From positions 9,946,995 to 10,010,994 of the forward strand of contig CM055905.1 of assembly GCA_029582155.1 (NCBI GenBank): a stretch of DNA of 64,000 nucleotides. The letters are read 5' to 3'. Below the pieces are notes generated by a model that was not told the origin of the DNA, did no database searches, and saw only the letters and a list, made by a program, of their open reading frames with translations. Positions 23,885 to 34,737 of the stretch are shown here, piece by piece (position 1 is the first letter of the stretch; each line of letters starts with the position of its first letter). The DNA comes from Panopea generosa. Taxonomy: Eukaryota > Mollusca > Bivalvia > Adapedonta > Hiatellidae. The translations under genes were made by a program, and so were the position numbers.

Positions 23885-24320
23885 GAATAGCGTTATTAAA
23901 GTTTATACACGACATAAACAGATAAGTATGTATTGGGTTTACATATCCTTTATTTTCTTTCTTATTCAAGTCGAAATTTCAAGGAAATTGTTTTGATATT
24001 TTTTGAGAACATTACTAAAATATCAGGTGGCGGGTTAGCTTTTCCGTTTAGTATATATTAATTGGATAAGAATGATTTATTCAAACAGGAAAAAATGAAT
24101 TGATTTTTTAATGTATTTTTGGTGAGTGTGATTATAAGCCGACAGTACATACATAAATGTAGTGATTTATAAAACAGGTATGTGTTTACTTGTATCAAGG
24201 GACACGCGGTTACTACCCGTGTTCAAAAAGCAATCTTTACGTGAGCACAGGCAATAAAACCGAGACTACTACTTATATGTATGTATTTTCAGGATGGGTT
24301 CGGTCCTTCAAAGGGAGCTT
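23885..24320. other. No feature seen
   Basis: AT-rich non-coding spacer between two SINEs in opposite orientation. Confidence 0.4.
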
Positions 24321-24332
24321 TCTATCAGAGCC

Positions 24333-24620
24333 TGGCCCGATTAGCTCAGTCGGTAGCGCGTGTGTCTCTCAATCGAGGAGTAGTGAGTTCGAATCCCCGC
24401 CCGACAACAGTGTTCGTGATGATTAATATACGACATTGTGTCTCATTATAATTCGTCTCTTACCGCTGACTTAAGTGGGAAAATTATCAGATACTTGCCG
24501 AGATGGGGTGTGCTCGAGTACTGGTTAACCTTCCAGGATCCCAGGAAACAGTGGTTAGGTTAAATGATCGTCTGTTAGCCCTCAATTGCATAGAGATGAC
24601 GCTATATATTCAATCAACTA
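24333..24620 (+). mobile_element. tRNA-derived SINE, full length
   Basis: The head has 'gattagctcagtcggtagcg' and 'gtgagttcgaatccccgccc'; the body and a short (aatc)-like tail are present. Flanks 'ttctatcagag' and 'ttccatcagat' are a plausible diverged target-site duplication. Confidence 0.88.
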
Positions 24621-25060
24621 ATCAACCTTCCATCAGATGCAAAGTTTATAACTATTTATGTGGAAATATTAGATTTCATTCTGAAACTATGATTGTACAC
24701 ATTATATAAAACAAGTGGTACCATTTCAAGAATTCAAAATATGAGTAAAAATATGAAAGAATTTTAAATTTAATAGTTTTTTTTTCTATCATACTGATGC
24801 TTCCGGCGAAATAGCAACACTTTTATTTGTACCTTTTTTGTTATAAATTGCCGCAAATGTGCAAAGTTATGGCGTCTTTAAATCATTTAAATCTATCGAA
24901 ATAGTCATCATTTTTATCAGCTTTACTTTGGTACCAAAACTATTTAACTCAGACAAAGATTCAGAGTTATTAAAGAAATATTAAATGTGCCACCTGAAAT
25001 TCAGCCGTGTACATTATATTGCTATTAGCCTGCCAAATCTGTAATTAAGTCTCCGGTTAA
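24621..25060. other. No feature seen
   Basis: AT-rich, no exon or repeat recognised. Confidence 0.4.
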
Positions 25061-25067
25061 CTCTGAA

Positions 25068-25258
25068 TTAACACACTATGAAAAGTGCAATCGCAAACAG
25101 AAAAGCTAGTGATAAGGACGCTGTTTTGTTTGCCAAGTTAGTGTCGCCATATTGTTTAGCCATGTACTCCTCAAATGCCAATTCTCGGTTACACGAGTCG
25201 AGGTGGGCATACCAACTGACAGCGTAGAGCTTTGTGGCACTTTCGCCTGTTCCAGAAT
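25068..25258 (-). CDS. Possible terminal exon of a GPI-anchored-type protein
   Basis: After a plausible acceptor ('cttcgattgcag') the minus strand reads SGTGESATKLYAVSWYAHLD, then CNRELAFEEYMAKQYG. It ends in a hydrophobic tail LSLAFLFAIALFIVC directly before TAA, preceded by a small-residue region (NLANKTAS). That layout is typical of a GPI-attachment signal. I do not recognise the protein. A competing open frame (25106-25369) overlaps in another phase. The DSG..A..SWY core resembles the two segments upstream, suggesting a repeated module. Splicing is inferred from motifs only. Confidence 0.35.
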
Positions 25259-25309
25259 CTGCAATCGAAGGTACTGGTCAACGTCTCCACTAAAGCACGG
25301 GTCCTTCTT

Positions 25310-25400
25310 CAACACCCGGACATAGTTCAAACATTCTGTCTTGCATATACCAGGAAAGCACAGTTGCAAAACTTTTTCCCGAATCGCTCCCGTTGATAGA
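25310..25400 (-). CDS. Possible internal exon, SWYMQD module
   Basis: The frame reads DSGKSFATVLSWYMQDRMFE on the minus strand. A donor (CCGG then gtgttg) about 50 bp before the next acceptor would give a 57-bp intron and a phase-consistent join (G|AT = D). It is a near copy of 25431-25512. The 3' boundary is moderately supported; the 5' acceptor (tttttaag) is weak. Confidence 0.25.
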
Positions 25401-25430
25401 TTTCTTAAAAAATAACTATCCTATATAATA

Positions 25431-25512
25431 CCTTAGTTCAAACAGTCCATTTTGCACATACCAGAAAAATACAGCTGCAAAACGTTTTTCCAAATCGATG
25501 CCGTTGTTAGGT
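25431..25512 (-). CDS. Possible internal exon, FWYVQN module (duplicate)
   Basis: The frame reads DLEKRFAAVFFWYVQNGLFE between an acceptor (gttttcag) and a donor (CTAAG then gtatta). At DNA level it is clearly a tandem duplicate of 25321-25400. Its end phase does not join cleanly to the next candidate exon, so either a splice site is misread or this is decayed. Confidence 0.25.
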
Positions 25513-25564
25513 ACTGAAAACATAATGATCATATAAACAAAGTAAATCACTAAGTTGCTTTAAA

Positions 25565-26400
25565 GGGACCCTATATACCTTCGTCCCTTAATTTGTAATA
25601 ACTTCTATTCTTATAAGTCCTACTCGTAGAAATAATCTACATAAATTATGAACATATTTGACTGACTGGTTGTTAAGGGAATCATCTTCTAAAAATCCCA
25701 ATTTTAACCACTTTGAGACCCCTCCTGGTCCTTTTTTGGAAGTTCAATCATTTTTATTAAACCAAATCTAATTTACTGTCACTATACAAACGAATGTTAA
25801 TTACACACATGGGTGAAAAAATTAGATTTTTTCGTGTTCTCGTAGTATTCCTATGTAAAACTCCTTACACGGTTCCCTATACAGCCCAGTCTTAATTTGC
25901 CTTTAAACCTTTTATCCATGTATCATATGGATAGTCTATGTCAAATATAAATGATTTTACAGGTTATGAAAAAGATTTTTAAAATTTTAAAGTTTACCTC
26001 TTTCAGTACCCATCTGACACCTTACGGATAATCTAATCCTCCTTATGGAACCAAATTGTATTCGCTATGACTGTAAGATGGTTCAGATATCTAACTGGAC
26101 AATATCTTTTACACAAATGGGTGAAAAATGATAATGTTCCGTGTTCCCATTGTTTCCCTATGTTTTCTTCCAGGCCCCCTATAGACACTGGCCCCTTACT
26201 TCATGTAAACTAATATAAGTCCCCTACTTATATGGAGAAGTATGAATAAATTTTACTCACCGGTTCTTACGAAAACGATTTTTGAAAAACTCTCAAATTT
26301 TACTCTACCTTTCTGAAGCCCTCACCTGCCCCCTTAAGACATTGGAACCAATTCATTTAAACAAATCTGAATTTCTTTGACTAAAATATGTTTCAGTGAA
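25565..26400 (+). repeat. About three diverged copies of a ~310-bp repeat
   Basis: Phrases such as 'gggtgaaaaa', 'cgtgttctcgtagtattcct', 'atgtaaaactcc' and 'acccatctgacacctta' recur about every 310 bp. A further copy is at 11410-11575. Confidence 0.6.
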
Positions 26401-26409
26401 AATGTAGAC

Positions 26410-26940
26410 AGGTTATATGTTACTTGTCGAATTTGCGAATCTGGATACCATCGTGAAATTGTGTTCATCAAATATGTTTTGTGTATTTCAAACATTGGCA
26501 AAATTTGTCAGAAAACAATCCGAGTGTTTGCCGCATACAGAATGTAAACAAACAGGTTTATTGAGTGGACCGTTCTTTTTAAAAAAAATACACAATTCGA
26601 TTGAAGTTCTTTACTTTGGATGCTTAATGGGACTTTACATTGACTTTCTAGTTATTTAAAATTAATATCTATAAAATGTTCTTTAAACGTTTGAGAAGGT
26701 TTCGGCTACCCACATGCACGTGTAATTTGTAGGCTGAAGTTACAGAGGAGGGGGTTATATTCACGACGTGTAAGTCATCTGCTTAATGTCATACTCTTGA
26801 ACCACCTGTGCTCCTATCATGTCACAGAAACTCAAACCTCCCCAGGCCACACAAACTACAACATATTTCTTTTTGTAATTGGACGAATTACATCAATAAC
26901 TGCAGATATTCATATAACTTGAACCGCGACCGAAAACTGT
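26410..26940. other. No gene recognised
   Basis: The frame at 26417-26659 is open for 80 codons but has no recognisable motif. Confidence 0.35.
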
Positions 26941-26945
26941 CGTCT

Positions 26946-27308
26946 TATTGTGTATGTGTCGACGTATTGTGTATGTGTCGACGTATTGTGTATGTGTCGA
27001 CGTATTGTGTATGTGTCGACGTATTGTCTATGTTGTCGACGTATTGTCTATGCGTCGATGTATTGTGTATATTTCGACATATTGTGTATGTTGTCGACGT
27101 ATTGTCTATTTGTCGACGTACTGTGTATATGTCGACATATTGTGTATGTTGTCGACGTATTGTTTATGTGTCGACGTATTGTCTTTGCGTCGATGTATTG
27201 TGTAAATGTCGACATATTGTGCATGTTGTCGACGTATTGTGTATGTGTCGACATATCGTCTATGTGTAGAAGTACTTTCTATGTGTGTCGACGTATTGTG
27301 TATATTTG
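26946..27308 (+). repeat. 19-bp minisatellite with GTCGAC core
   Basis: Units tgtgtcgacgtattgtgta, 18-20 bp long, in about 19 copies. The GTCGAC palindrome is mostly kept while flanks vary. All frames through it are artefacts. Confidence 0.95.
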
Positions 27309-27309
27309 T

Positions 27310-28241
27310 CATATTTCCTATGGTATAATTTCAATCCTCGAAAGGTCGTTATCGCTATCCAGTCATCGTCGATGTAGGGAGTCTTTAAAATGATTGTATT
27401 TTAACACAAAACCCAGGTGATCCTTGATGTTTCTTTGGGTAAAAAAAACATTGTCCAAAGTGTCGCTTTGTGTCTTTAGTTGTCTAAACGTGAACTTTGG
27501 ATATTGGTAAACATTATATTTAGTCAGTATCGTGAGTTCATAGTGGCCCATTCGTTTTCTTTGAGGATTTTAATGGTCCTTTGCGGTCCTAAGAGTGTAT
27601 TTAAGTAGTAAAACAATGTGGTCCACAATAGCACTTTGGTTGTGTTAACACCTATTTTACGGAAGCAGATTTACACAACCTTCAAAATAGTTTTTTTCTG
27701 TATCATTTTCACATTTATTGCTTTATTATCATATGTATGCTACACATATGTATTTATATGAATAAAATATTGTTAAAACTGAAACTAATATCAAGTACTG
27801 GAGTTTATACATTATATCGAGCCGCAACTGTGGTTGAAAGGATCTATTTCAAGAACATTATTTGGTCCACAGTGGCTCTTAATGTCTCTTGCAATGTTAA
27901 CTTGATCTCCAAGTATTAAAATGCTCGGGTTAACAATGGTAATTGCATATAATTAAATCAATGAGTTTCTATAATAAAAAAAACACGCACTCACAAAACA
28001 ATGGGCTCAATGCCAAATACATAGCACTGCTGATGTTGGCGACGTTACGCAGGATGTTGCAACCATTTTGGTAACATATTGACGTATGTATTTTTGGGGC
28101 TTATTTTGCTTTCCACTAACGTTAACGTCACGTTTACACGTCAAATTCGCCAGCGTGATCAAACGTTGTAGTTTTGATCACCGCCAAAATGGTCATACGC
28201 GACAGGGACTACTTTTTATTCGTCGAATTTCATTTTGTCAT
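27310..28241. other. No gene confirmed
   Basis: A minus-strand frame at 27363-27551 contains DHLGFVLKYNHFKDSLHRR, which looks protein-like and may derive from a retroelement. I cannot assign it. The rest is AT-rich. Confidence 0.3.
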
Positions 28242-30386
28242 CTACATGTATTTTATATATGTAACAAACCAAACAATACAAATATAATTGTTGTGCTATG
28301 TATTTTATGTACGTAACAAATCAAACAATACAAACAAATTGTTGTGCTATGTATTTTATGTACGTAACAAATGAAACAATACAAATACATTATTGTGCTA
28401 TGTATTTTATATACGTAACAAACCAAACAATACAAAGAAAATTGTTGTGCTACATACCAAACAATACAAATAATTTGTTGTGCTATGTATTTTATGTACG
28501 TAACAAATCAAACAATACAAACAAATTGTTGTGCTATGTATTTTATGTACGTAACAAATCAAACAATACAAACAAATTGTTGTGCTATGTATTTTATATA
28601 CGTAACAAACCAAACAAAACTAATAAATTGTTGTGTTATGTATTTTATGTACGTAACAAATCAAACAATACAAACAAATTGTTGTGCTATGTATTTTATG
28701 TACGTAACAAACCAAACAATACAAACAAATTGTTGTGCTATGTATTTTATGTACGTAACAAACCAAACAATACAAATGAATTGTTGTGTTACGTATTTTA
28801 TGTACGTAACAAATCAAACAATACAAATAAATTGTTGTGCTATGTACTTTATATACGTAACAAACTAAACAATACAAATAAATTATTGTGTTATGTATTT
28901 TATGTACGTAACAAATCAAACAATACAAACAAATTGTTGTGCTATGTATTTTATGTACGTAACAAACCAAACAATACAAATGAATTGTTGTGTTACGTAT
29001 TTTATGTACGTAACAAACCAAACAATACAAACAAATTGTTGTGCTATGTATTTTATGTACGTAACAAACCAAACAATATAAATGAATTGATGTGTTACGT
29101 ATTTTATGTACGTAACAAATCAAACAATACAAATAAATTGTTGTGTTACGTACTTTATATACGTAACAAACCAAACAATACAAATAAATTGTTGTGTTAT
29201 GTATTTTATGTACGTAACAAATCAAACAATACAAACAAATTGTTGTGCTATGTATTTTATGTACGTAACAAACCAAACAATACAAATAAATTGTTGTGCT
29301 ACAAACCAAACAATACAAATAAAGTGTTGTGCTATGTATTTTATATACGTAACAAACCAAACAATACAAATAAATTGTTGTGCTTATTTTATATACGTAA
29401 CAAACCAAACAATACAAATAAAATTGTTGTGCTATGTATTTTATATACGTAACAAACCAAACAATACAAATAAAATGTTGTGCTATGTATTTTATATACG
29501 TAGCAAATGAAACAATACAAATAAATTGTTGTGCTATGTATTTTATATACAAATAAATTGTTGTGCTATGTATTTTATATACGTAACAAATCAAACAATA
29601 CAAATGAATTGTTGTGCTATGTATTTTATGTACGTAACAAACCAAACAGTACAAATAAATTGTTGTGATACAAACCAAACAATTCAAATAAATTGTTGTG
29701 CTATGTATTTTATATACGTAACAAACCTAACAATACAAATAAAATTGTTGTGCTATGTATTTTATATACGTAACAAACCAAACAATACAAATAAAATTGT
29801 TGTGCTATATACCGAACAATACAAATAAATTCAAGTTGTTGTGCTACAAACCAAACAATACAAATAAATTGTTGTGCTATGTACTTTATATACGTAACAA
29901 ACCAAACAATACAAATACAATTGTTGTGCTACATACCAAACAATACAAATAAATTGTTGTGCTATGTATTTTATGTACGTAACAAATAAAAAAATACAAA
30001 CAAATTGTTGTGATATGTATTTTATATACGTAACAACACAAACAATACAAATAAATTCAAGTTGTTGTGCTACAAACCAAACAATACAAATAAATTGTTG
30101 TGCTATGTACTTTATATACGTAACAAACCAAACAATACAAATAAAATTGTTGTGCTACATACCAAACAATACAAACAAATTGTTGTGCTATGTATTTTAT
30201 GTACGTAACAAACCAAACAATACAAATAAATTGTTGTGCTACATACCAAACAATACAAATAAATTGTTGTGCTATGTATTTTCTATACGTAACAAACCAA
30301 ACAATACAAATAAAATTGTTGTGTTATGTATTTTATATACGTAACAAACCAAACAATACAAATAAATTGTTGTGTTATGTATTTTT
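28242..30386 (+). repeat. 51-bp minisatellite array, about 40 copies
   Basis: The unit gctatgtattttatgtacgt continues with aacaaatcaaacaatac and ends aaattgttgt, 51 bp in total. Shortened units lacking the 'tattttatgtacgtaa' part become common after 29.3 kb. As 51 is divisible by three and the unit is stop-free in several frames, long frames arise on both strands (384 codons plus, 355 codons minus). Confidence 0.95.
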
Positions 30387-31300
30387 TAAAAATATGGCAA
30401 GAAATAAACCAGCTACACTAAGCCTAAATAGGAAGACGGATGCATAATTACCAAAGCCCGGCTATAGGTACTATATCATCAGTGTACTTTGATCTATGCT
30501 TTGGATTAATTAATCCAATTTAATTGAGTCTGAAATTATTTTTTGCAGTTTCCGTGATTCTTAAATGATTAAATGTATATTTATTTATTTATTTAGATAT
30601 ATCTCATAAGACCAACAATGCTAAGTGAAACATGCAAGTGTTCCTATTATAATGACTTTGATGAAAGTTGATACACGCATTCGGTTTAAAATCACAAGAA
30701 TATCGGTTTTGGTCAAATATTAACAATTTTAATATCCGCTGATGACGATTTTAATGGGACTTGACGCCATAATCAACACAGTGCAGGTCATACATTATGA
30801 CATGTCCAGTTCCATGGGGCGGGGTGGGCTGGGGGGAGGGGGGCGGGGAGAGAACAATTCGAGTAGAACCACCGTTCTTCTTCAATTACCAGGCAATTTT
30901 TCTGACATCATTTTTTGTTTTGGCACCGAACGGGGCACGGGACCTGCAACCTCAGTGGCGAGAGGTAAGTGATCTTGAATTGGAGTGTTAGACCACTCTG
31001 CCACGGAAGACCCTGATGACGATTCAGTTTAAATGTTTAGTATACACCCTTGCTGATAATATCAAAATTATATTTAAAATACCTCTATACTACATATTGC
31101 AATAAGCGATGTATACGTATGATGTATGCCAACAGAAATATACAAAAAAAAGAAACTTTCATTATATCAATGAAAAATTCACTCATCTCTCTTTCAATTC
31201 TTGCACAAAGCAACTTCATGAATAACTTAAAATACCAGCTAAATGTGTCAACCGCGCTTTCGAGTAACAATCGGTGATTAACGCGCATGACAGTACAAAT
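30387..31300. other. Spacer with G-rich tract and SINE-head fragment
   Basis: 30816-30849 is a run of six G-tracts of 3-6 bases, a strong G-quadruplex candidate on the plus strand. 30930-31015 (minus) resembles a tRNA-derived SINE head ('ggcagagtggtctaacac'). The last exon of the neighbouring monooxygenase gene was expected here but not found. Confidence 0.6.
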
Positions 31301-31307
31301 AACTTAC

Positions 31308-31471
31308 ATCCGGAGTTCGCATTTTGCGTCGGATAGTAGGTGAGAAAACTGAGACACATCTCGTCTGAGGTGGCCTTTCCAAAGAATGTCGTCTGCGGAC
31401 TGGATACGGAATTGAAGACGCACGTGGTCTTAAGCTCATCCCCGGGTTTAACTGCGACAGTGTCGGAGTAC
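31308..31471 (-). CDS. Monooxygenase exon 6, C-terminal copper domain
   Basis: It encodes YSDTVAVKPGDELKTTCVFN and GKATSDEMCLSFLTYYP. These match the PGD.L.TTC and DEMC..YYP blocks of the C-terminal copper monooxygenase domain; Met in DEMC is the family's CuM thioether ligand. Acceptor tattcag and donor gtaagt are good. The first base completes an Arg codon from exon 5, and the exon ends one base into a codon, so at least one more exon is needed. Confidence 0.88.
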
Positions 31472-31547
31472 CTGAATATACAGTAGAGCACGTGATAGTA
31501 GCTGAATCGATAAACAAAATCGCACACACATCATAGTATTAAGTAAC

Positions 31548-31748
31548 TGGAAGGTTCACCAGAAATCGAGTACAACCATCTCCGCAAATAATTGGTAATT
31601 TTTTCCACTTGACTCAGCGATGAAAGACGAATGGCAATGCTACGCAGTGTCGTATATCAATCATCATGGAGATTGTGGCCGAACGGGGATTCGGATCAAG
31701 ACCCGCTTAATTGATTGTCATACTTGCTACCGGCTGTACTAACTGGGA
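31548..31748 (-). mobile_element. SINE fragment in monooxygenase intron
   Basis: Diverged body and head of the main tRNA-derived SINE, lacking the tail end. It lies in the intron between exons 6 and 5. Confidence 0.8.
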
Positions 31749-31835
31749 AGCTGACAAGCAAAACACTGATAGTGGTTTATGATATAAAACGAACGGAGTT
31801 TTGTAATAAATGATAAGTTAGCCAAACAAACATAC

Positions 31836-31941
31836 CTATGTTTTACGACGGTGCCGTAACTATAGTCCAAGTCCTTTGCCAACTCAGCTATCCGTTTGCC
31901 ATTCCTGCGTAGTTCCGTCAATGTAAACACGTAAATCGTTA
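31836..31941 (-). CDS. Monooxygenase exon 5
   Basis: It reads VFTLTELRRNGKRIAELAKD then LDYSYGTVVKH, matching the segment after the HMH motif (W/F-T-x-x-x-RNG). The donor gtatgt is good and the end phase joins exon 6 as AG|G (Arg). The acceptor chosen (ctattcag, exon edge 31941) gives three residues more between HMH and RNG than usual, so the 5' edge is uncertain. Confidence 0.78.
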
Positions 31942-32134
31942 CTGAATAGTTATCTCCCCTACATGGCGATAATGAGATTACTACGCCAAAGTAGGTAAAT
32001 TTGTAAATCGGTATTTCATTGTGAAAACGTGGGCGTTTAAATGGTGTTTAATAATTCATGTTTTCTTCAGTGGAGTAAATTCCTGTATTCTGCCAGGTTT
32101 ATACGATACCGAATTTTGTTCTGCCCAGGACGCA

Positions 32135-32577
32135 GACTCCAGATCGGTTCATATAAGCTCTGGGTTTACGTTCTAATCGATGTTGTTTGGAACATATATC
32201 AATAAGAGACAATAGATCAGATGTAAAATGATGTTTAACTTATTGTTTCTTTAATTGTTTACTTCTGTGATTTACGACTTTTTTCATTAAATTGTTTTTC
32301 TTGAAGGGTATATCAGAAATTTTCATAAATGTATAATTGTCTAAATTTTTGTCACGTTTTGGTGAATTTGATATACCAAATTATTCTGTTTTTATTTATT
32401 AATGATAATGAGATGCTTTTTTATCAAATTTCAAAAATAATATTTAATTTCGATACATTTATAGCATTTTACCTGATATTCTCCCTTTAAAGCAGAAGGA
32501 AGCTGTGTTAACCATTTTATTTTAGTTCAGTTGCGAAGTAAACTCAGAGCTTATATGAACCGTTCTCGAGTCTTCTA
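32135..32577. mobile_element. MITE with ~40-bp terminal inverted repeats
   Basis: The ends agctcggttcat-like: 'cggttcatataagctctggg' near 32145 is mirrored at about 32536-32562 with few differences, and the similarity extends outward to agactc. No coding capacity. Part of its interior (about 32330-32490) recurs at 48.28 kb and, inverted, at 56.3 kb. Confidence 0.7.
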
Positions 32578-32720
32578 GATAAACTGAGTGTTGTTTTTGG
32601 GAGGCCATCAGATCGAGCTGGGAAGTCGACAGTACAGCAGCACTCTCAGTGGTGATGGTACGATAGCACAGTGGGGTGGAACGTTCTGTCGTGTAGTCAC
32701 CATCGTGCCCTCGTGATGCT

Positions 32721-33008
32721 GGGTCCGATTATCTCAGTCGGTTACGCGTCTGACTATCAATCCAGGGGTCGTGAGTTCGGATCCCCCGTGCGGCAAGTCT
32801 CCGTGATGATGATATACGACATTGTGTCTCATTATCATTCGTCTCTCACCACTGATTCAAGTGGGAAAGTTATCAGTTACTTGCGGAGATGGGGTGTGCT
32901 CGAGTACTGGTTAATCCCGGGAAACAGTGGTTAGGTTAACTGATCGTCTGTTAGCCCCCGATGGCATTAAAATGACGCTTAATATTCAATCAATCAATCA
33001 ATCAATCA
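32721..33008 (+). mobile_element. tRNA-derived SINE, full length
   Basis: Well-preserved head ('gattatctcagtcggttacg', 'gtcgtgagttcggatccccc'), body and (aatc)5 tail. Flanks contain a short tcgtgatg duplication. It lies in the intron between monooxygenase exons 4 and 5. Confidence 0.9.
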
Positions 33009-33300
33009 GCCATCGTGATGTCGTGACATCGCGCGTGCATACTGACAAAGCGATAGCACATTTGCCCTAACGGAACACCGTATATTTATTATTCTGAACA
33101 CCATTATCGACTGGTAGATAACGACCTTAGAGCTGCTTCAATCCCTCGACTTTAGACATGAAAGTAAGTGGGACAGTACCATGGACCCCCCGGCGACAGA
33201 GAGACTCCGGTATTAAGATGGGAATGGGAGAGAATAGAAATTCATGGTGTTGTTGTTTTTTTTTTTAATTATAAAAATACAGAGCGTATAATATACTTAT

Positions 33301-33544
33301 CTAAATTATGCATGTGGTTCAAAACCGTTGTGACTTGAATATCTGTATTTAGAATGAATGGTGTACACTGACTATCACATATACCCGTCTCCGCATGCGC
33401 AGACTGCCCTGGAGGGATTATCAAATGAGACTTGCCAATGATCAGCGTGCCTAAATTATATGGGCGAAGCTTAGGGGTGAGGTGAAGTGACATCCCTGAA
33501 GCATCTGTGTAACCTGATATGTTCGCTGGGTTATTCCAATGTAC
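33301..33544 (-). CDS. Monooxygenase exon 4, CuH/CuM ligands
   Basis: After acceptor atttcag it encodes VHWNNPANISGYTDASGMSL, then HLTPKLRPYNLGTLIIGKSH. It ends with VTTVLNHMHNL. The His of VHW corresponds to the third CuH ligand and the HMH pair to two CuM ligands of the PHM/DBH family. 81 codons plus one base. The sequence just after the exon is ATAAGT rather than GTAAGT, which is consistent with a G-to-A donor mutation. Confidence 0.88.
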
Positions 33545-33782
33545 CTGAAATGTATATATAGTATATTAATCTTACCTGAAATTGATGCTATATTCATTTT
33601 ACCTGATATATATAGAGTATATTCATTTTTCCTGATATATAAACATTTCACCTTAAATACTAACATTTAACCTGAGATAATGTTTAGTACATTCATTTAC
33701 CCTGAAATGTTTAGTATATTCATTAACTCGAAATGTATAATATATTCATTTAACCTGAATGTATAATATATTTATTTTTTCC
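33545..33782. repeat. Imperfect ~35-bp minisatellite in intron
   Basis: Units with 'acctgaaatgtataatatat' and 'tcattta' recur seven or so times at varying length, starting right at the exon 4 acceptor. The acceptor sequence ctgaaatgta itself looks like a repeat unit. Confidence 0.7.
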
Positions 33783-34567
33783 GTTTCCGTCTGCGTCATA
33801 TGTTATTAAGTAACTGTGTAACCAGTCACATACCTGCATTAAACATATCAAATGAAAACGTTAAGCCAGTAAAGTACATAGGAAATCCCATAGGGTACAT
33901 TTAAAGCCGGATATGTGCCTGGGCGTGAACATACTATTGTATAGACGCAAACTTAAATTGAATTTGTGTCTGTAACAAACAGAATCGTTGATTAAATCAA
34001 GTTTACCAACTTTTGTCCAGGCGATATCTGTCATCATAAATCGTTCATATTTCAATGTAATGGGAGAAAATTTACCGATTAATGTTCAAAAAAGAATGCG
34101 GGTACAGTGACGACATGTTGTGAACATTTTTGACAGTTTTTTTATTCTGTGGCGTAATTTACACAGTTTCACTTGTTAAACTAGACAAAAAATATTTTAT
34201 TTGCCAAAATGGTTTTACATTAATGGGCAATAACCATTCAGCTAGACTATAGAATTAATTAAAACAACGGTTGAAGTTTCTCTACAGACTTCAACAAATG
34301 TCGAAACGTTATTGTGTATTATACTTTTTTGTTATATTTTCATGAACGTGGCGACTCAACATTTTCTTTTGTTTACATATTACATATGCTAGTATATCCC
34401 ATTACTTTTTATTTTATTTTTTCCCCGCTTTTTTTTCATTATCAACCTTTATAATACTATACAAAGTATTAACAATTACAAATTCCTTGGCTATACATAA
34501 TGTCTTACTCTGAGACACATTTATAACTTGAAATATCTTTTGTCAATTCCTGGATCCAGTACAATAC
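33783..34567. other. Intron, nothing recognised
   Basis: AT-rich intron sequence between monooxygenase exons 3 and 4. Confidence 0.4.
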
Positions 34568-34737
34568 CTCTATTACTCCGAATCTGATACCTCGGCTTCC
34601 TCCAATCAGAAATCCCGAATTAGAATTAAAACATTCGGCTCCTCCTCCGACTGCCAACCCACCGCTGTTCTCTTGACACGCCCTTCCTCTTTGCATACCT
34701 CATTCGTACGGTTTGTTCAGCGCTTCCGTAACATCAC
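34568..34737 (-). CDS. Monooxygenase exon 3, with in-frame TGA
   Basis: Acceptor ccttgcag and donor gtattg bound 170 bases. The frame reads DVTEALNKPYE, then TGA, then GMQRGRACQENSGGLAVGG and GFLIGGSRGIRFGVIE. The family pattern here is roughly C-x(n)-C-x(4)-GWAVGG...G-x-IGG...EVH. Phases fit exons 2 and 4 exactly. The TGA (34700-34702) sits where I would expect a conserved Cys (PxECGM-like), one substitution away from TGC or TGT. GLAVGG also lacks the usual Trp. Both suggest decay. Confidence 0.75.

Noticed and set aside
25106-25369. 87-codon frame beginning at a TTG-type start as the coding frame
   Set aside because: The overlapping phase shows a repeated module and a GPI-like tail with stop, which is better supported; neither is proven.
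28298-29452. 384-codon open frame as a repetitive protein gene
   Set aside because: It is produced by a 51-bp minisatellite that is open in several frames on both strands; no start context, splice signal or non-repetitive part.
33294-33300. U12-type AT-AC intron
   Set aside because: The donor ATAAGT lacks the ATATCCTT consensus, and the only phase-consistent acceptor found is AG.
34700-34702. Selenocysteine codon
   Set aside because: Position matches an expected disulfide Cys of a secreted enzyme and other lesions are present; a nonsense mutation is simpler. Kept only as a check.
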